A DNA stretch of 64,000 bases from Lysobacter arseniciresistens ZS79 (GTDB lineage: Bacteria > Pseudomonadota > Gammaproteobacteria > Xanthomonadales > Xanthomonadaceae). The stretch covers positions 186,001-250,000 of the forward strand of contig NZ_AVPT01000001.1 of assembly GCF_000768335.1 (NCBI RefSeq), written 5' to 3'. The notes below the pieces were generated by a model. The model had not been told where the DNA came from, made no database searches, and was given only the letters and a program-made list of their open reading frames with translations. Positions 50,170 through 58,460 of the stretch are shown one piece after another. The stretch's first letter is position 1; each line of letters starts with the position of its first letter. A program made the translations under genes and the position numbers.

Positions 50170-50525
50170 CCATCGCGAAGGTGCCACCTGCCGCCGGCCA
50201 TATCGAAGACGGCCACAGGTGGCGGCGCGTTTCACACGTCATCGGCGCGGCGTCGCTGCTCGTGCCCGCCGCGTGCCTCCTCGCGCTGCGCGCTGGCGTC
50301 CTCCAGCTGGACGGTGAGTTCTGCGGGATGTCCGCGTTGGGAGTGGTGCTGCTGTCCTACGTGGCCTGCTTCGCGTTGTCGGTCCTCGCAGTGACGTTGG
50401 GGGCAATCGGGTACCGGTCGCTGCCCATGCCGCGCCCGCGCTGGCGTGGCGTCGAGCTGTTGCTGACCGGATTGCCGGCACTGGCAATGGCCGGCATCGG
50501 GCTCGCGGTGGTGATCCTCGAATGA
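50166..50525 (+). CDS. Small membrane protein in the T6SS cargo cassette
   Basis: A 119-residue protein with three hydrophobic helices (VIGAASLLVPAACLLALRAG; ALGVVLLSYVACFALSVLAV; LLLTGLPALAMAGIGLAVVI). GTG 50166 overlaps the stop of the lipoprotein gene, so it is co-translated with the amidase and immunity genes. No family recognised. It may be a second immunity or membrane factor; that is inferred from position only. Confidence 0.65.
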   Translation: MTIAKVPPAAGHIEDGHRWRRVSHVIGAASLLVPAACLLALRAGVLQLDGEFCGMSALGVVLLSYVACFALSVLAVTLGAIGYRSLPMPRPRWRGVELLLTGLPALAMAGIGLAVVILE

Positions 50526-50654
50526 TGTGAGGCAACCGGCCGGGGCGACGCTCCGCGACCACCACAGCCGCGCAACACCGCCGTCGTCTGTTCAACATCA
50601 CGCAGTCATGAAGTATCCGCAGGCTACCCGCGTCGTGGAACCGGGGGGATCCGC

Positions 50655-51575
50655 ATGGCGCGGGCTTGGGTGTGTGTGGCGGTGTTGCTGCTGTCGGCCT
50701 GCGGGCGGTCGGAGCCGGGGGATGTGGCGGGTGTGACGGACGCTGCGGCGCCGGTCGTGGCGGCGCCGCCGGATGATTCGACCGAGACGCTGCTGGCGCG
50801 GGCGGTGGCGGCGATGCAGGCCGGGCGCATCACGCGGCCGGTGGGCGGCAGCGCGCTGGACCTGCTGGTGACGTTGCACGGGCGCGAGCCGGGCAACGCG
50901 GGGGTGCAGGCGGCGCTGGTGGAGTTGCAGCCCTACGTGCTGCTGGCCGGGGAGCGGGCGATTGCCAGCGGGGACCTCGAAGACGCCGAGCGGCTGGTGG
51001 GGGCGCTGGCGATGTTCAACCCGGACGCAGTGCCGCTGCCGCGACTGCGTGGGGGCCTGGAGCAGTTGCGACGGGAGGTGGCGCTGGCGGCGGCGGGGGG
51101 TGGCTCCCCGGCTGCGGCCGTTGTGGCGGACCCGGGGACCGTGGCCGCGACGGACCAGGCGCCGGTGGCCACGGCCGTGGCGATGGACCCCGCGCTGCCG
51201 GTCGCGCCCGGTCCGGTGGATGTCGACGCCGACGCCACGGCGGCCGTGCCCGATCCCGCCCCGGCGCCCCCGGCCGCGCCCACGGTCGCGGCGCCCTCCC
51301 CCACGCCGGCCACCGACACGCCACCGGTGCTGGTCCGCGACGCGATACCCGAATACCCGTTGTCGGCGCTGCGCCGCGGCCTGTCCGGGCGGGTGCGGCT
51401 GGGGTTCACCGTGCGGGCGGACGGCAGCGTGGCCGACGTGGCGGTGCTGGCGGCGTCGCCCGAGGGGGTGTTCGAGGAGGCGGCGATCACGGCGGCGCGG
51501 CGTTGGCGGTTCGAGCCGCGCGCGGCGCCGGTCGGCACCGAACGCGCGTTGCGCTTCGACCTGCCGCGACGCTGA
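50655..51575 (+). CDS. Lipoprotein with C-terminal TonB domain
   Basis: A 306-residue precursor. The N-terminus has lipobox LLLSAC (cysteine 16), not the single membrane helix usual in TonB. A helical region (residues 45-150) and a Pro/Ala-rich linker (160-220) lead to a C-terminal TonB fold: AIPEYPLSALRRGLSGRVRL, FTVRADGSVADVAVL and ITAARRWRFEPR. TonB C-domains bind outer-membrane receptors or partner proteins; lipid anchoring here would tether it differently from energy-transducing TonB, so an envelope-structural or regulatory role is likely. GGGGGG precedes the ATG. Confidence 0.82.
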   Translation: MARAWVCVAVLLLSACGRSEPGDVAGVTDAAAPVVAAPPDDSTETLLARAVAAMQAGRITRPVGGSALDLLVTLHGREPGNAGVQAALVELQPYVLLAGERAIASGDLEDAERLVGALAMFNPDAVPLPRLRGGLEQLRREVALAAAGGGSPAAAVVADPGTVAATDQAPVATAVAMDPALPVAPGPVDVDADATAAVPDPAPAPPAAPTVAAPSPTPATDTPPVLVRDAIPEYPLSALRRGLSGRVRLGFTVRADGSVADVAVLAASPEGVFEEAAITAARRWRFEPRAAPVGTERALRFDLPRR

Positions 51576-51590
51576 GCGGTCGCGCCCCGC

Positions 51591-51824
51591 TCAATGCTCC
51601 GGACGCGGCGGCGGACCTTCGGGTTCGCGCAGCGGCGGCGGTGCGGTCGGGTCGACCGGACGCGGCGGCCGCGGATCGACCGGACGCGGCGGCACCGGGT
51701 CGGTCGGGCTGGGGACGACCGGGTCGTGCGGCTGGTCCGGGACGGGATCGTGGGCGGGGTGCGGCGCCTGGCCGGGCACCTCACGCGGGTCCTCGGCGCC
51801 GGGGCGGGCGATGGGTGGGGTCAT
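51591..51824 (-). CDS. Proline-rich hypothetical protein (77 aa)
   Basis: Starts MTPPIARPGAEDPREVPGQA and continues as repeated P-x-D-P elements (HDPVPDQPHDP, PVDPRPPRPVDPTAPP), ending EGPPPRPEH. Highly disordered, with no signal peptide. GGAGG lies before ATG 51824. Convergent with the TonB-like gene, 15 bp away. No family recognised; a linker-like or regulatory peptide, or chance open frame in a GC-rich gap. Confidence 0.5.
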   Translation of the reverse strand: MTPPIARPGAEDPREVPGQAPHPAHDPVPDQPHDPVVPSPTDPVPPRPVDPRPPRPVDPTAPPPLREPEGPPPRPEH

Positions 51825-51965
51825 GCGGCCTCCGCGGGCGGGATGTGGGGCCACCGTAGCGGCGGCATGATGGAGCGCGCGTGACGCGGCTTCCGCACAA
51901 GGTCAGCAACCCGGATCAACCGGGCGGCGGGACGATGGCGCCGCGGCACCCACTTGGAGGCACCG

Positions 51966-52829
51966 ATGCAGCACCCCCGCACCCGTATCGGCCACGCCGC
52001 CCGCATCGAGCGGGTGGTCGCCTACATGGTCGGGCGACTCGATGCACCGCCGACGCTGGAGCAACTGGCGGCGGTCGGCCACTTCTCGCCCTGGCACTTC
52101 CACCGCATCTACCGCGGGCTGATGGGCGAGACGGTGGCCGACACGCTGCGGCGCATGCGGCTGCATCGCGCCGCATCGGAACTGCTGCATGGCACCGCGC
52201 CGCTGGCGACGGTCGCGCGGCGTTGCGGCTACACCGCGACGGCCGCGTTCAACCGTGCCTTCGCCGCCGCCCACGGCCTGCCTCCGGGTGAGTACCGCCG
52301 CCGCGGCGGGCTGGGCAACGCCCCGCCCGCCTTCAAGCCACGCCAACAGGAGTCCAACCCCATGAGCGCGCCATACAGCGTCACCATCGAACAACGCCCG
52401 GCGATCGACGTCGCCGCCCTCGCCCACGCCGGCGACTACGAGCAGATCGCCACCACGTTCGAGAAACTCGCCGCCTGGGCGGCCGGCCGGGGACTCCCGC
52501 AGCCGCGCTCGTTCGGCGTCTACTACGACGACCCGGCAACCACCGAAGCGGCGGCGCTGCGCTCGGACGCCTGCATCCAGATCGAGCCGGGCGTGGAGCC
52601 CGACGGCGCCGTCCGCCGCACGCAGGTCCCCGGGGGCCGCTACGCCGTGCTGGTGCACACCGGCCCGTATGCCGAGCTTCCCGACCCGTACCGCTGGCTG
52701 TTTGGCGAATGGCTGCCCGACAGCGGCGAGGAAGCCGCCGACGGGCCGATGGTCGAGGAGTACCTCAACGACTGGCACCGTCTGCCGCCGTCGGAATGGC
52801 GCACGGCGGTATGTCTGCCGTTGAAGTAG
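51966..52829 (+). CDS. AraC family regulator with GyrI-like ligand domain
   Basis: A 287-residue protein. The N-terminal two helix-turn-helix units are clear: LDAPPTLEQLAAVGHFSPWH and LATVARRCGYTATAAFNRAF, the AraC DNA-binding domain. After a linker near residue 118 comes the GyrI/SbmC-like domain (YSVTIEQRPAIDVAALAHAG, GRYAVLVHTGPYAEL, YRWLFGEWLPDSG), which binds small molecules, often multidrug ligands. The regulator thus resembles Rob/GyrI-fused drug sensors. GGAGG precedes ATG 51966; a longer ATG at 51954 is possible. Target genes are not evident. Confidence 0.9.
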   Translation: MQHPRTRIGHAARIERVVAYMVGRLDAPPTLEQLAAVGHFSPWHFHRIYRGLMGETVADTLRRMRLHRAASELLHGTAPLATVARRCGYTATAAFNRAFAAAHGLPPGEYRRRGGLGNAPPAFKPRQQESNPMSAPYSVTIEQRPAIDVAALAHAGDYEQIATTFEKLAAWAAGRGLPQPRSFGVYYDDPATTEAAALRSDACIQIEPGVEPDGAVRRTQVPGGRYAVLVHTGPYAELPDPYRWLFGEWLPDSGEEAADGPMVEEYLNDWHRLPPSEWRTAVCLPLK

Positions 52830-52900
52830 GGGTGCCCGGATATCTTCGGGGCTCGCCTGGACACGGGGCGCGTCGACCGTGGATCGGCCGGTTGTCAGGG

Positions 52901-52923
52901 GTCGCGACTTACGTCGCTCCTAC
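52901..52923. repeat. Single GTAG-type REP palindrome
   Basis: GTCGCGACTTACGTCGCTCC followed by TAC, in the orientation of the right-hand copies at 6816 and 8315. It has no inverted partner nearby. It lies immediately before the terminator of the M13 peptidase gene. Confidence 0.85.
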
Positions 52924-52952
52924 AAAAAGCCCCCGGGGGTGCCGGGGGCTTT
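52924..52952 (-). terminator. Intrinsic terminator of the M13 peptidase gene
   Basis: AAAGCCCCCGG (52926-52936) and CCGGGGGCTTT (52942-52952) form an 11-bp stem with a short loop. On the minus strand it is followed by a T run, then directly by the REP element. Confidence 0.88.
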
Positions 52953-52968
52953 CGGGTTACCAGTTGGG

Positions 52969-55092
52969 TTACCAGATGCGGACGCGATCTTCCGGGGCGA
53001 TGTACAGCGGGTCGGCCTCGGTGACGTTGAACGCCTCGTACCACGCGTCGATGTTGCGCAGCGGGGCGAAGGCGCGGATGTGGCCCGGCGAGTGGGTGCC
53101 GTTGACCAGTTGCTGGCGCAGGGCGTCGTCGCGCCACAGGGTGCGCCAGACCTGCGCCCAGCCCATGAACAGCCGCTGCTCGCCACTGAAGCCGTCGATC
53201 ACCGGCGCCGGCTTGCCATCGAGCGAGCGGCGGTAGGCCTCCAGCGCGATGGTCAGGCCGCCGAGGTCGCCGATGTTCTCGCCCATCGCGACCTTGCCGT
53301 TGATGTGCATGCCCGGCAGTTGCGGGAACTCGTAGCTCTCGTACTGGGCGCCGAGCTTGGCCGCCTCGGCCTCGAACTGCTTCGCGTCCTCGGCGGTCCA
53401 CCAGTCGCGCAGCAGGCCGCTGCCGTCGGACTTGCGGCCCTGGTCGTCGAAGCCGTGGATGATCTCGTGGCCGATCACGCCGCCGATGGCGCCGTAGTTC
53501 ACCGCCGGGTCGGCGTCGGGGTCGAAGAACGGCGGCTGCAGGATCGCGGCCGGGAAGACGATCTCGTTCTTGACCGAGCTGTAGTAGGCGTTGACGGTCT
53601 GCGGGGTCATGCCCCACTCGGCTTCGTCGACCGGCTTGCCGATGCGCACGCGGTCGTAGTCCCACTCGAACTCGGAGGCGCGCTGGATGTTGCCGAACAC
53701 GTCGCCGTTGCGGATCTGCAGCGCGCTGTAGTCGCGCCACTCGTCCGGGTGGCCGATCTTGAGGCCGAAGTTGGCCAGCTTCTTCGCAGCCTCGGCCTTG
53801 GTCGCCGGGCTCATCCAGTCCAGTTGCTCCAGCCGCGCACCCATCGCCGCCTTCACGTTGGCGACCAGGTCGTCCATCTTGGCCTTGGCGTCGGCCGGGA
53901 AGTACAGCTCGACGTAGTCACGGCCGATCGCCTCGCCCATCGCCGACTCGGCGTAGCCCACCGCACGCTTCCAGCGCGGGCGCTGCTCGGGCGTGCCGGA
54001 CAGGAACCTGCTGCGGAACTCGAACTCGGCGTCGACGAACGCCTTGGACAGGTACGGCGCGGCGTTGTCGGTGGTGTGGAAGGCCTGCCAGGCCTTGAGC
54101 GTATCGAGGTCGGTGTCGGCGAAGACCCTGGCGATCTGCGGGAATGCGCTGTCCTGGCGGATCACGGCGCGGTCGGCGTAGTCGACGCCGGCGGCCTTGA
54201 AGAACGTCGCCCACGGGAAGCCCGGCGCCGTCTGCGGCAGGTCGGCCAGCGCGACCGGGTTGTAGGTCTTGTCGCGGTTGCGGCTCTCGGCACGGGTCCA
54301 GTGCGCCTGCGCGATCTTCGTTTCCATCGCCATGATGTCCTTCGCGCTGGCCTGCGGCGCATCCCAGCCGGCCAGTTCGAGCATCTGGGCGATGTATTCC
54401 ACGTAGCGCTCGCGCTGCGGGGCGAACTTGTCGTCGAGGTACATCTGGCGGTCGCCGAGGCCGAGGCCGGACTGGCTCAGGTAGAGCGCGTAGGTGTCCG
54501 GGTTCTTCTGGTCGTCGGAGACGTAGGCGCCGAAGAAGCTGCCGCCGAAGCTCTCGTTGCGCTGGCCCATCAGGGCGGCGATGGCGTCCTTGTCGGCCGC
54601 GGCGCGGATGGCGTCGAGGTGCGGCTGCAGCGGCTTGGCGCCGAGCGCTTCCACCGTCGCCTCGTCCATGAAGCCGCGGTACAGCGCGGCGATCTTGGCG
54701 GCATCGCCGCCGGTGGCCGGGTCGCCCAGCGCGTAGCCCTCCAGCAACTGGCGCACGCGGGCCTCGGACAGGTCGCGCAGGACCAGGAACGAGCCGTAGC
54801 TGGAGCGGTCCGACGGGATCTCGGTGTTGGCCGCCCAGGTGCCGCTGACGTAGTCGAAGAAGTCGGCGCCGGGGTCGACGGCGGTGTCCATGCCGGCGGT
54901 GTCGATGCCCCAACTGCCGAAGCGCTGGGCCGGGATGGCTTCGACGCTGCCGCCGCCGGCGTCGTCCGCGCCGTCGAACAGCGCGATGGTGTCGCATGCG
55001 TCGTCGACGCAGGTGTCGTGGGCGTGGGCGGCCGGCGCGGCGGCCAGTCCGAGGGCGACGGCGGTCGCCAGGCTGAGCAGGGTCTTGGTCAA
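52969..55092 (-). CDS. M13 family (neprilysin-like) zinc endopeptidase, exported
   Basis: A 707-residue precursor. The signal peptide ends near AAPAAHA (residue 24). Catalytic motifs are in order: NAYYSSVKNEI (substrate-binding N-A-Y), GHEIIHGFDDQG (HExxH, near residue 538), GENIGDLGG (third zinc ligand in E-x-x-x-D) and the C-terminal W of RVRIW. M13 enzymes cut oligopeptides; secreted bacterial members process peptides outside the cytoplasm. The start codon is TTG at 55092, 12 nt after GGGGGAA. Its own terminator follows. Length and motif order match PepO-like members. Confidence 0.93.
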   Translation of the reverse strand: MTKTLLSLATAVALGLAAAPAAHAHDTCVDDACDTIALFDGADDAGGGSVEAIPAQRFGSWGIDTAGMDTAVDPGADFFDYVSGTWAANTEIPSDRSSYGSFLVLRDLSEARVRQLLEGYALGDPATGGDAAKIAALYRGFMDEATVEALGAKPLQPHLDAIRAAADKDAIAALMGQRNESFGGSFFGAYVSDDQKNPDTYALYLSQSGLGLGDRQMYLDDKFAPQRERYVEYIAQMLELAGWDAPQASAKDIMAMETKIAQAHWTRAESRNRDKTYNPVALADLPQTAPGFPWATFFKAAGVDYADRAVIRQDSAFPQIARVFADTDLDTLKAWQAFHTTDNAAPYLSKAFVDAEFEFRSRFLSGTPEQRPRWKRAVGYAESAMGEAIGRDYVELYFPADAKAKMDDLVANVKAAMGARLEQLDWMSPATKAEAAKKLANFGLKIGHPDEWRDYSALQIRNGDVFGNIQRASEFEWDYDRVRIGKPVDEAEWGMTPQTVNAYYSSVKNEIVFPAAILQPPFFDPDADPAVNYGAIGGVIGHEIIHGFDDQGRKSDGSGLLRDWWTAEDAKQFEAEAAKLGAQYESYEFPQLPGMHINGKVAMGENIGDLGGLTIALEAYRRSLDGKPAPVIDGFSGEQRLFMGWAQVWRTLWRDDALRQQLVNGTHSPGHIRAFAPLRNIDAWYEAFNVTEADPLYIAPEDRVRIW

Positions 55093-55236
55093 GGTGGTTC
55101 CCCCGGGAACGGTGTGTGGTGGTTCGACCGTCCGTTTTACCCTGCTTCGGGGGTGCAGCGCAGTGTCCCAAGTTGGCCGTTGGCCCGGCGGGGCGCGTTC
55201 AGGTTGAACGGCCCCGTCGAGCCGGGGCGCGCCGGG

Positions 55237-55812
55237 TCAGCGGCCCAGCCGGCCGAGGATGTCGTCCAGCGGGTTGCCGTCACCGTCGGCATCGAGCAGG
55301 CCCGACAGCGCGCCCAGACCACCGCCCGAAGAACCCGCGGAACCGCCGCCCATCAGCCCGCCGAGCAGGCCACCCAGCCCTCCGGCCGGCTGCGCGCCGG
55401 CGGCGCCCGAACCCTGCCGCGCCATGTAACCGGCGGCGAGCATGGCCAGCATCGGCAGCATCTTCTTCAGCAGCGAGGTGTCCATGCCGGTGCGTGCGGC
55501 GGCATCGCTGGCGACGGCGCGGCTGACGTCCTTCGAACCGAAGATCTGCCCCAGCACGTTGTTGCCGCGACCGACATCGGTCGGCTGCGGCGACAGCACG
55601 TCCTCCAGCAGGCCACTGCCGCCGAGTTGCCCGAGCAGCCCGCCCAGCCCCGCGCCGCCGGCCGGCGCGCTCTGCGCCTGCTTGCGGAAGCCGCCCATGA
55701 TGGCCGGCAGCAGCGCCGAGGCGCCGGTGGCCGCCTGCTGCTCGCTGATGCCCAGCTCGCGTGCAATCGAGGAGAAGCCGCCCGCCTGGGCGATGAGGTC
55801 GTTGATCTGCAT
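55237..55812 (-). CDS. DUF937 (YidB-like) protein
   Basis: A 191-residue protein. The N-terminal YidB/DUF937 helix pair reads MQINDLIAQAGGFSSIAREL, then EQQAATGASALLPAIMGGF, and LGQIFGSKDVSRAVASDAAA. The rest is Gly/Ala-rich (GGLGGLLGGLMGGGSAGSSG), a low-complexity tail common in the family, ending DGDGNPLDDILGRLGR, which resembles a calcium-loop-like DxDGxxxxD. Function unknown; YidB-type proteins may bind nucleic acid or membranes. ATG 55812 follows AAGGACA. Confidence 0.88.
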   Translation of the reverse strand: MQINDLIAQAGGFSSIARELGISEQQAATGASALLPAIMGGFRKQAQSAPAGGAGLGGLLGQLGGSGLLEDVLSPQPTDVGRGNNVLGQIFGSKDVSRAVASDAAARTGMDTSLLKKMLPMLAMLAAGYMARQGSGAAGAQPAGGLGGLLGGLMGGGSAGSSGGGLGALSGLLDADGDGNPLDDILGRLGR

Positions 55813-55951
55813 GGCGATGTCCTTGCGCAAGGGAAAGACCGGACATTAGCGCACCGCGTGTCGGCCGGAACACCGTTCAGCGGCGGCAACCGGCCGGGCG
55901 TAGGATGGCCGTGTCCGGCCTGCTGCCCGGCCCCGCCCACGGAGCGAAGCC

Positions 55952-56494
55952 ATGAAACACCTCAAGACCGCCCTTCTCGGTGCCGCCTGCGCCGCCGCGT
56001 TCGCCAGCCCCGCCCTGGCCGAGCTCAAGCCCGGCGACACGGCCCCCGCCTTCACCGCGCCCGCCTACCTCGCCGGCGAGGCCTTCACCTTCAAGCTGGC
56101 CGACGCGCTCGCCAAGGGTCCGGTGGTGGTGTACTTCTTCCCCGCCGCCAACACGCCGGGCTGCAACGTCGAGGCGGCGCTGTTCTCGCAGGTGATCGAG
56201 AAGTTCCGCACGCACGGGGCCTCGGTGATCGGCGTGACAGCCGGCAATGTCGACCAGCTGGCCGAGTTCTCCAGCAACACCGAGACCTGCGCGGGCAAGT
56301 TCCCGGTCGCCGCCGACACCGGCGCGAAGATCGCCGCCGAATACGACGCGGTGCTGGACAAGAAGCCCGAGTGGGCCGACCGGACGTCCTACACGGTCGC
56401 GCCCGACGGCACCATCGCCGCGGTGTATTCCGACGCCAACCCCAACCGCCACGTGCGCGAGATGCTGGCGGCGGTGGAGGCGCTGGAGAAGTAA
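55952..56494 (+). CDS. Exported peroxiredoxin (AhpC/TSA, BCP-like)
   Basis: A 180-residue precursor with a signal peptide (AFASPALA, cleavage near residue 22). The peroxiredoxin core reads KGPVVVYFFPAANTPGCNVE, with the peroxidatic cysteine in NTPGC, and VIGVTAGNVDQLAEFSSNTE. The second cysteine in NTETCAGKF may be resolving. It should reduce peroxides in the periplasm. Its location in the envelope distinguishes it from cytosolic BCP. ATG 55952. It faces an Lrp-type gene on the opposite strand downstream. Confidence 0.9.
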   Translation: MKHLKTALLGAACAAAFASPALAELKPGDTAPAFTAPAYLAGEAFTFKLADALAKGPVVVYFFPAANTPGCNVEAALFSQVIEKFRTHGASVIGVTAGNVDQLAEFSSNTETCAGKFPVAADTGAKIAAEYDAVLDKKPEWADRTSYTVAPDGTIAAVYSDANPNRHVREMLAAVEALEK

Positions 56495-56521
56495 CCGCGC
56501 CGCCGGCCGCAGGGGCCCGGA

Positions 56522-56941
56522 TCAGCCGCGGAAGGTCTGCAGGTGGACGCTGGTCTCGCTGCCGCTGATGCCGGGGATGCCGCGGATGCGCTCGAGCGCT
56601 TTCGACAGCTCGGCGAGGTCGGCCACGCGCAGTTCGGCGACGAGGTCCCAGCGGCCGTTGGTGTCGTGCAGCTCGGCGACGCCGGGCTCGCCCAGCAGCG
56701 CGCGGATCACCGAATGCTGGTTGCCCTTCACCGCAAGGCTGGTCCAGGCGCGGATCTCGTCGGGTGCGGCATCGGGCCGCAGGCGCACGGTGTAGCCGGT
56801 GATCACGCCGTCGCGCTCCAGCCGCGCCATGCGGTTGGTGATGGTGCCGCGCGACACCCCGAGGGCCTGCGCGAGGGTGGCGACGGGGGCGCGCGCGTCG
56901 TGGCGCAGCGCGGCGATCAGGCGGTGGTCCAGGTCGTCCAT
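56522..56941 (-). CDS. Lrp/AsnC family transcriptional regulator
   Basis: A 139-residue regulator. The HTH region DHRLIAALRHDARAPVATLA and GVSRGTITNRMARLERDGVI is followed by the RAM effector domain: AWTSLAVKGNQHSVIRALLG, VAELHDTNGRWDLVAELRVA, SETSVHLQTFRG. Effectors are usually amino acids. It is divergent from ornithine cyclodeaminase, so it probably controls that gene in response to an amino acid (inference), as Lrp-type activators often flank catabolic genes. Its ATG lies 146 bp from the other gene's. Confidence 0.9.
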   Translation of the reverse strand: MDDLDHRLIAALRHDARAPVATLAQALGVSRGTITNRMARLERDGVITGYTVRLRPDAAPDEIRAWTSLAVKGNQHSVIRALLGEPGVAELHDTNGRWDLVAELRVADLAELSKALERIRGIPGISGSETSVHLQTFRG

Positions 56942-57087
56942 CTGTGCGATCCGTCAACAGGAACTGCCACTTTGCCAGCTTTCTGGCGGATCCGTCGCAT
57001 TCCTGCCGTTTCGCGCTGACGCGCAGGTCGGGACAATGGTCGTGTCCCCGGTGCCCCGCTGGCGCCGACGCACGAAAGGAGCCCCAC
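56942..57087. promoter_or_regulatory. Divergent Lrp - ornithine cyclodeaminase control region
   Basis: The 146-bp gap holds a dyad GCCAG-N4-CTGGC (56974-56987) flanked by near-direct repeats GATCCGTC (56948-56955 and 56989-56996). Palindromic sites of this size are typical for Lrp/AsnC dimers. AAAGGAG serves the plus-strand gene. Specific promoter boxes are not certain. Confidence 0.5.
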
Positions 57088-58137
57088 ATGACCACCCTGC
57101 TGACCACCCACGACGTCGCCAAGATTGTCGCCACCCATGGCCTGCCGCAGATGTTCTCGCGCCTGGTGGACTACCTCGAAGCCGACTTCGCCCGCTGGAA
57201 CGACTTCGACAAGACCGCCCGCACCGCCGCCCACTCCGACGTCGGCGTGATCGAGCTGATGCCGGTCGCCGACGACAGGGAGTACAGCTTCAAGTTCGTC
57301 AACGGCCACCCGCAGAACTACAGGCACGGCCTGTCGACGGTGATGGCGTTCGGCGCGCTGGCCGATGTCGAGACTGGCATGCCGACCGTGCTCAGCGAGC
57401 TGACCATGACCACCGCGATCCGCACCGCGGCGACCTCGGTGATGGCCGCGAAGAAGCTCGCGCGCAAGGACGCCAGGGTAATGGCGCTGATCGGCAACGG
57501 CGCCCAGAGCGAGTTCCAGGCGCTGGCCTTCCACCAGATGCTCGGCATCGAGGAAGTGCGGTTGTACGACGTCGACCCGGCCGCCACCGACAAGCTGGCC
57601 GCCAACCTCGCCGCCGCGGCGCCGAAGCTGCGCGTGGTCCGCGCCGCCGACACCCGCGAGGCCGTGCGCGGCGCCGACATCGTCACCACCGTCACCGCCG
57701 ACAAGAAGAACGCGACCATCCTCAGCGCCGACATGATCGAGCCTGGCATGCACATCAACGCGGTCGGCGGCGACTGCCCGGGCAAGACCGAGCTGGACCC
57801 GGCGATCCTGACCGCCGCCAACACGAAGACCTATGTCGAGTTCGAGCCGCAGAGCCGGATCGAGGGCGAGCTGCAGCACATGGCCGATGACTTCAAGGTC
57901 ACCGAGTTCTGGCGCGTGGTCGCCGGCGAGGCCGACGGCCGCACCGCCGATGACCAGGTCACCATCTTCGACTCGGTCGGCTTCGCGCTGGAGGACTACT
58001 CGGCGCTGCGGCTGGTGCGCGACCTGGCCAACGAGTTGAAGCTTGGCAGCAAGACCGACATCGTGCCGGTGATGGCCGACCCGAAGGACCTGTTCGGCCA
58101 CCTGGTCGGCACGAAGGCGCGGCAGCAGGCGGCGTAA
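57088..58137 (+). CDS. Ornithine cyclodeaminase family enzyme
   Basis: A 349-residue enzyme. GLSTVMAFGALADVETGMPT and VMALIGNGAQSEFQALAFHQ (the dinucleotide fold with GNGAQSE) are the family hallmarks, along with INAVGGDCPGKTELD. Ornithine cyclodeaminase converts ornithine to proline and ammonia; family members also act on other amino acids (e.g. mu-crystallin-like). The neighbouring divergent Lrp-type regulator supports amino-acid-dependent control. AAAGGAG precedes ATG 57088. Behind it lies a hairpin CGCCCGCCGCG/CGCGGCGGGCG (58161-58187). Confidence 0.88.
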   Translation: MTTLLTTHDVAKIVATHGLPQMFSRLVDYLEADFARWNDFDKTARTAAHSDVGVIELMPVADDREYSFKFVNGHPQNYRHGLSTVMAFGALADVETGMPTVLSELTMTTAIRTAATSVMAAKKLARKDARVMALIGNGAQSEFQALAFHQMLGIEEVRLYDVDPAATDKLAANLAAAAPKLRVVRAADTREAVRGADIVTTVTADKKNATILSADMIEPGMHINAVGGDCPGKTELDPAILTAANTKTYVEFEPQSRIEGELQHMADDFKVTEFWRVVAGEADGRTADDQVTIFDSVGFALEDYSALRLVRDLANELKLGSKTDIVPVMADPKDLFGHLVGTKARQQAA

Positions 58138-58276
58138 CCGCCACGGTCGATGTGATGAACAACGCCCGCCGCGGGGATCGCGGCGGGCGCACGCCTGGCG
58201 GCCGGGGCCGAGCGCATACTGCGTTGCGCTGTAGGTCCCACCCGGCTTTTCCAGCAAGCAGGAAGTCAACGCGCGC

Positions 58277-58384
58277 ATGACCACGAAGTGGACCAGCCCG
58301 ACGGTCGAGGTGTTCGAGATGTACGGCCCGGGGCCGGACGGCAAGGAGCACAAGATGATGGAGATGACCTACACCAAACGGTGA
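58277..58384 (+). pseudogene. C-terminal fragment of a DUF1579 protein
   Basis: A 35-codon frame: MTTKWTSPTVEVFEMYGPGP, then DGKEHKMMEMTYTKR, then TGA. This matches the conserved end of DUF1579 proteins (WT-x-E-…-F-E-M-Y-G…K-M-M-E-I-T-Y-T-R, recalled). A TAG lies 15 codons upstream in frame, and no ribosome site precedes the ATG, so a full DUF1579 (about 170 aa) is not present. Probably a decayed remnant; a short functional protein cannot be excluded. Confidence 0.6.
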
Positions 58385-58460
58385 GGCATCGAAGCCGGCG
58401 AACGACACGGCCCGCGCGCAGCGATGCGTCGCGCGCCGTTGCGTTGCCGGGCGGCGGAGC

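Noticed and set aside
52879-55951. Large plus-strand frame before the peroxiredoxin gene
   Set aside because: Antisense shadow of the M13 peptidase and DUF937 genes.
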